Shown here piece after piece: positions 60,663 to 64,000 of a stretch of DNA of 64,000 nucleotides (its first letter is position 1; the number at the start of each line of letters is the position of its first letter). The notes beneath the pieces were generated by a model, which saw only the letters and a program-made list of their open reading frames with translations, did no database searches and was not told the DNA's origin. Made by a program: the position numbers and the translations under genes. Source of the DNA: Acidobacteriota bacterium (lineage in GTDB: Bacteria > Acidobacteriota > Terriglobia > Acidiferrales > UBA7541); NCBI GenBank assembly GCA_013289955.1, contig JABCYZ010000023.1, forward strand, positions 1-64,000, read 5' to 3'.

Positions 60663-63600
60663 TCAAGGAATCGCCACGGCGGCCGCGAGCGCTCCGGCTT
60701 GCGCAATCTGCGCAATGGCCACCAGATTCTTCCAAACGCTGCTGCCAACCACCGCCCGTTCCGGAACCATAATCGTGTCGCCGGGTCCGATCGTCGAAGA
60801 CTCAACTCCTCCGGACCACATCCCGCCGCTCCCGCTGGTCACCGAACCACTTGCGCGAATAATGAAAATGGCTTTCTTATTGGCCAGCCCCGTGGCTCCT
60901 CCGGCTCGAGAGAGATACCAAGCCGTGGTTTTTCCTGGCGTATAGGTGATGGCATTCGAGTTGTAGACCTGACCGACAATCAAAACGAATCCTGGCTGTT
61001 TGGGAATATCGAGCGAATCTCCCGCGCGCAGCTCGATGTCGTCCGGAGAACCCGGGAAATCCTTTTGCCCCTGGCGGATGTGCACGACAAGGCGCCCGCT
61101 GATCGGAGCCCGTCGCAGCGCGTCCACAACGCGCTGGCGCTGTTGAATGGCGGCCTGTTGCAGCGCCGCTTCTTCTGAACCGCTGGTGGTTATAGACGTC
61201 TTCACCACCGTCGATTCCTGTTCCATCCGCTGAATCAGATCCTGTCTCGTCTGCTCCTGCATCTTCTTCACTTCGATACGTTCGAACACCGCCGCCGGCG
61301 GATAAGCCGTGGGCAACATTCCGCCTGCACGGCGCAGCAGCGAGGTCAGCCGTTCGCCCGGCTCGATCCCGTAAACACCCGGCTTGGCCACTTCGCCGTG
61401 AAGCGTTACCGTCGCTCCCATGTCTTTCCAACGTGTCTGCTGCGGCACTGTCAGGACGTCGCCGTCGTTTAGGAAAACGTCCGCACCTGCCTCACCGCCC
61501 AGTGCGCTCGTCAAATTGACGGTCTGTTCGCCCGACGGCCTCGCTGCCGCCCCTTCCAAAACCGCGTAGTGCACCAAATCCGCGCTTTCCGGATTCGCGC
61601 TTCTCAAAAATCCGCCGGCGGAACGGACCAGATCCGAAACTCGCATGTCGGAAGCCAGCGGATAGCGTCCCGGCCGGCCCACCTCTCCCCGTACGTACAC
61701 GCTCGGGGGATTCACTCTCTCCGGCTGGCGATGCACGAGAATCCTGTCCCGCGGTTCGAGCAGGATATTGTTCAACGGGTCTCCATCGAGCGCTGCGCGC
61801 AGAGAAATGCTGAAGACTTTTGTGGTCCCATCCGGAAGGACGCGGAAAAGCTGCGCCGATTCCAGCCAGCTATCCGGCGTAAGGCCGCCCGCCTGATAAA
61901 TGGCATCGCGCAAGTGTTCCTGCCCGGAGGCGCGGTAGCGTCCCGCTGCGCGCACTTCGCCGATGACCGCAATTTCCGGCGCAGCTTCCAGCTCGTACCG
62001 TCCGAAAATCCGCACCGTGTCGAGCGGCTCCAGTTTTGGCGAGTTTTCCGGATGCTCGAGAGCCGCGGCCAGGTTGAAGCTTTGCACTACCGGCCGGTTA
62101 TCCGGCTGAGCGATGCGCACGATCTCGGCATAGCGCTCCGCCGGCTCCGGAAGCAGCTCTTTGTACGAGGAGACGAGATCCGTCAGTTTCATCCCGTCGT
62201 GAAAGGAATATTGTCCCGGGCGCAGAACATGCCCTTCGAGATACACGCTTCCGCTGTTGTATGGCGCAATCGGGAAGATATGAATGTCATCGCCGTCCTG
62301 AATCTGGAATTTTTCAAACGCGATGCGCAACGAATCTTTGTCGCTGTTTTCTCCGACATCGAGGCTCAACATCGTCCGCTTTTCGTGCGCTTTCATGCGC
62401 TGCACTTCGATGTGCCGAAGCGCTGCCGCCGGCAGTATGCCTCCGGCGAGGTCCAGCACTTCTTCCAGATTTTTTTCTGCGTGGAGTTCGTACACCGCCG
62501 GCCGCCGCACCATTCCCTCGACCGTAACGCTCGGCCCGAGCGGCGGAACGCGCAATGAATCGCCGTTTTCGAGACGCTTTAAATCTCCCCGAATGCCATG
62601 CAACAAAAGATCGTAAGCATCCACCTCTTCGAGAAGCGTTTTCCCGCGATAGTGTTCGATACTCCGCAAGGAACCGCGCGGCGTCACTCCGCCGGCCGCA
62701 AACAGGGCGTTCAGCGGCGTCGAAAGCGAGCTGACGTCGTACGCTCCCGGCGAAGCGACTTCGCCAACCACATACACCCGCACGCTTCGCAGCCGCAGCA
62801 GAGAGACGTCCGCCGAAACGTCGCGGAATTGTGTTCGCAACACCCGCTGCACCGATTCCTGCACTTCTCCCAGCGATTTTCCGGATACCAGGAGCGGTCC
62901 CGCCTCTGGCAGCTGCACCCGTCCTTCGCGGTCCACTGTTCGAAACAGCCTTTGCGAGACCCCGCCCCACAGATCAATCGAAAGGCCATCTCCCGGCCCG
63001 ACGACATACTCAGGGCCTACCGGCAAGTCCATCGGCAGCGCGCCCGTGTTTGCGCGGTCGTGCCGGAAAACGTCCAGCCCAAACCGCTCCGCATGCTGCG
63101 CGGGAGCAGCAGCCTGTACGTAAAGGTCATACAAAGAAGGCACATCGGCATACGGATTTGGCCGGTGCACCATTCGAACGGGCTCGAGTGCCGCGGCTGC
63201 CAACTCGTAAGCCGTGCCGTTAGAAAGTCTGCGTTCGGCGTTGTTGCGGCTGACGCGTGGGGAAGCGTTTTCTGGCTGGGAGAGCTCTCCCGGCATCGAA
63301 GGCGCAAACTCGACAGCGGTGCTCGAAACCGCCCCTTCTCCCTCTCGCGACTCTCCTCCGGCACGAAGATTTGCGGAATTTCCTGATGTGTCCAGGCTTC
63401 CTTGCCCTAGCGAGGTCAGCAACGTCTCTCCGGTATCGGAAGCGGACAGATCAGCGCGCAAATCTCGCGGTGCTTGCGGCGTGTCCGTGCGCGATGGCGC
63501 TGATGGGTAGCCCTCGTACGGATTCGGTAGGTCGGCGGGGCGGCTCGGCTGCTCCTCACCTCCTATTGGCGAAGAGGTGCGACGCGTTCCGCGGGCAGGA

Positions 63601-64000
63601 AAATCGCAATCGGAGGAAATCTCCGGGTCGCAGCCGGCCGTCTGCGTCGCTGGCGGCAACGTGCGCGGTTCAGCGTTGCGTTCCATGGAGTGGGCTATGG
63701 CGTAGGCGCGGTCTTGCAATACGAGGCTATGTTCGGCGGCAAGGTCCGAATCCGGATTTACCTTCGGTAGCAGATAACCGTATCTTTGCAAAAGCCGCGT
63801 CGCCAGCACCCGCGCTCGTAAATCTTCGTTCAGCCGTGCAATGACCGCCGCATCCGTCAAGTCGGTTTCATCCAAAAGCTGCCCGGCCGACCCGGCGTCC
63901 TGAGCCAAAATCCGCTTGAACTCCACCATCAATCCGGCATCTTTCCCCAAAAATTCCAGGATCTGCTCGGCGGTGGCTGCCACGCGATCAAGGTTGTCAG
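60663..64000 (-). CDS. SLBB-domain polysaccharide export protein (Wza-like), 5' end outside window
   Basis: At least 1110 residues; the frame stays open to the right edge and the GTG at 63983 gives no signal peptide, so the true start is probably beyond 64000. A Poly_export domain has VVGPGDGLSIDLWGG followed by seven soluble-ligand-binding beta-grasp (SLBB) repeats: VYVVGEVASPGAY, VTVEGMVRRPAVY, VYLEGHVLRPGQY, IAVIGEVRAAGRY, VYVRGEVGRPGRY, VTLHGEVAKPGVY and VLIVGQVYNSNAI. E. coli Wza has two SLBB-like modules in about 380 residues, so this is a much longer periplasmic tube. Likely forms the outer-membrane export channel for the polymer. Confidence 0.88.
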   Translation of the reverse strand, partial: DNLDRVAATAEQILEFLGKDAGLMVEFKRILAQDAGSAGQLLDETDLTDAAVIARLNEDLRARVLATRLLQRYGYLLPKVNPDSDLAAEHSLVLQDRAYAIAHSMERNAEPRTLPPATQTAGCDPEISSDCDFPARGTRRTSSPIGGEEQPSRPADLPNPYEGYPSAPSRTDTPQAPRDLRADLSASDTGETLLTSLGQGSLDTSGNSANLRAGGESREGEGAVSSTAVEFAPSMPGELSQPENASPRVSRNNAERRLSNGTAYELAAAALEPVRMVHRPNPYADVPSLYDLYVQAAAPAQHAERFGLDVFRHDRANTGALPMDLPVGPEYVVGPGDGLSIDLWGGVSQRLFRTVDREGRVQLPEAGPLLVSGKSLGEVQESVQRVLRTQFRDVSADVSLLRLRSVRVYVVGEVASPGAYDVSSLSTPLNALFAAGGVTPRGSLRSIEHYRGKTLLEEVDAYDLLLHGIRGDLKRLENGDSLRVPPLGPSVTVEGMVRRPAVYELHAEKNLEEVLDLAGGILPAAALRHIEVQRMKAHEKRTMLSLDVGENSDKDSLRIAFEKFQIQDGDDIHIFPIAPYNSGSVYLEGHVLRPGQYSFHDGMKLTDLVSSYKELLPEPAERYAEIVRIAQPDNRPVVQSFNLAAALEHPENSPKLEPLDTVRIFGRYELEAAPEIAVIGEVRAAGRYRASGQEHLRDAIYQAGGLTPDSWLESAQLFRVLPDGTTKVFSISLRAALDGDPLNNILLEPRDRILVHRQPERVNPPSVYVRGEVGRPGRYPLASDMRVSDLVRSAGGFLRSANPESADLVHYAVLEGAAARPSGEQTVNLTSALGGEAGADVFLNDGDVLTVPQQTRWKDMGATVTLHGEVAKPGVYGIEPGERLTSLLRRAGGMLPTAYPPAAVFERIEVKKMQEQTRQDLIQRMEQESTVVKTSITTSGSEEAALQQAAIQQRQRVVDALRRAPISGRLVVHIRQGQKDFPGSPDDIELRAGDSLDIPKQPGFVLIVGQVYNSNAITYTPGKTTAWYLSRAGGATGLANKKAIFIIRASGSVTSGSGGMWSGGVESSTIGPGDTIMVPERAVVGSSVWKNLVAIAQIAQAGALAAAVAIP

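Overview
The window looks like chromosomal DNA of an Acidobacteriota member (Terriglobia/Koribacter-like). This is inferred from the moderately high G+C, a VWFA protein of the acidobacterial type, a CRTAC1/ASPIC-UnbV protein, multi-SLBB export proteins and the mix of sugar-metabolism genes. No rRNA or species marker is present.

Layout. (1) 1-4.7 kb is the right end of an integrative element: a partial hypothetical gene, an excisionase-like HTH protein, a CHC2 primase fused to a RepA-like helicase, a small HTH-like protein, and a tyrosine integrase ending 22 bp from the 3' end of tRNA-Leu(UAA). (2) 5.3-15.4 kb is a same-strand central-carbon cluster: tkt, rpiB, tal, pgi, gnd, zwf, pgl and a class I aldolase; tal and pgi overlap. 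(3) 15.4-30.4 kb holds a decayed hipA toxin gene, two NarL-type sensor/regulator pairs, an HtrA/Deg protease, a VWFA protein, an SDR, rpe, a Gfo/Idh/MocA oxidoreductase, an MFS permease and a CRTAC1-like secreted protein. (4) 30.6-32.9 kb is a redox cluster: an AhpD/CMD-like gene with an in-frame TGA exactly at the second Cys of its CxxC motif, followed by a SECIS-like hairpin (probable selenoprotein), then cofC and npdG, which belong to cofactor F420 metabolism.

(5) 32.9-42.9 kb, minus strand, is a probable undescribed RiPP-type system: a PqqD-like recognition protein, a radical SAM/SPASM enzyme, a 66-residue Cys-containing putative precursor ending in Ser, an HPr-kinase-like protein, and a giant protein of about 2350 residues. 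The giant protein joins an S26B-like peptidase domain (Ser-His) to an internal signal peptide, DUF11 repeats, a Gly-rich region and a C25 gingipain-like protease. Near-continuous genes suggest one operon, and a 9-bp-arm inverted repeat lies just upstream. (6) 43.1-43.7 kb holds remnants of a tyrosine recombinase and an IS element around tRNA-Glu(CUC), which look like scars of an island boundary.

(7) 44.2-64 kb, minus strand, is an exopolysaccharide locus running from an SLBB outer-membrane export protein (its 5' end is outside the window) through a Wzz/GumC-like chain-length protein, a WbaP-type initiating sugar transferase, a flippase, FkbM methyltransferases, glycosyltransferases and an O-antigen ligase/polymerase to a natural glycosyltransferase-deacetylase fusion, more methyltransferases and a WecG/TagA-family transferase. 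Many genes overlap by 4-14 bp, as expected for one coupled transcription unit. Together these suggest Wzx/Wzy-style assembly of a methylated, possibly deacetylated, polysaccharide.

All functional calls come from reading translated sequence and recalled family motifs; no database search was run.
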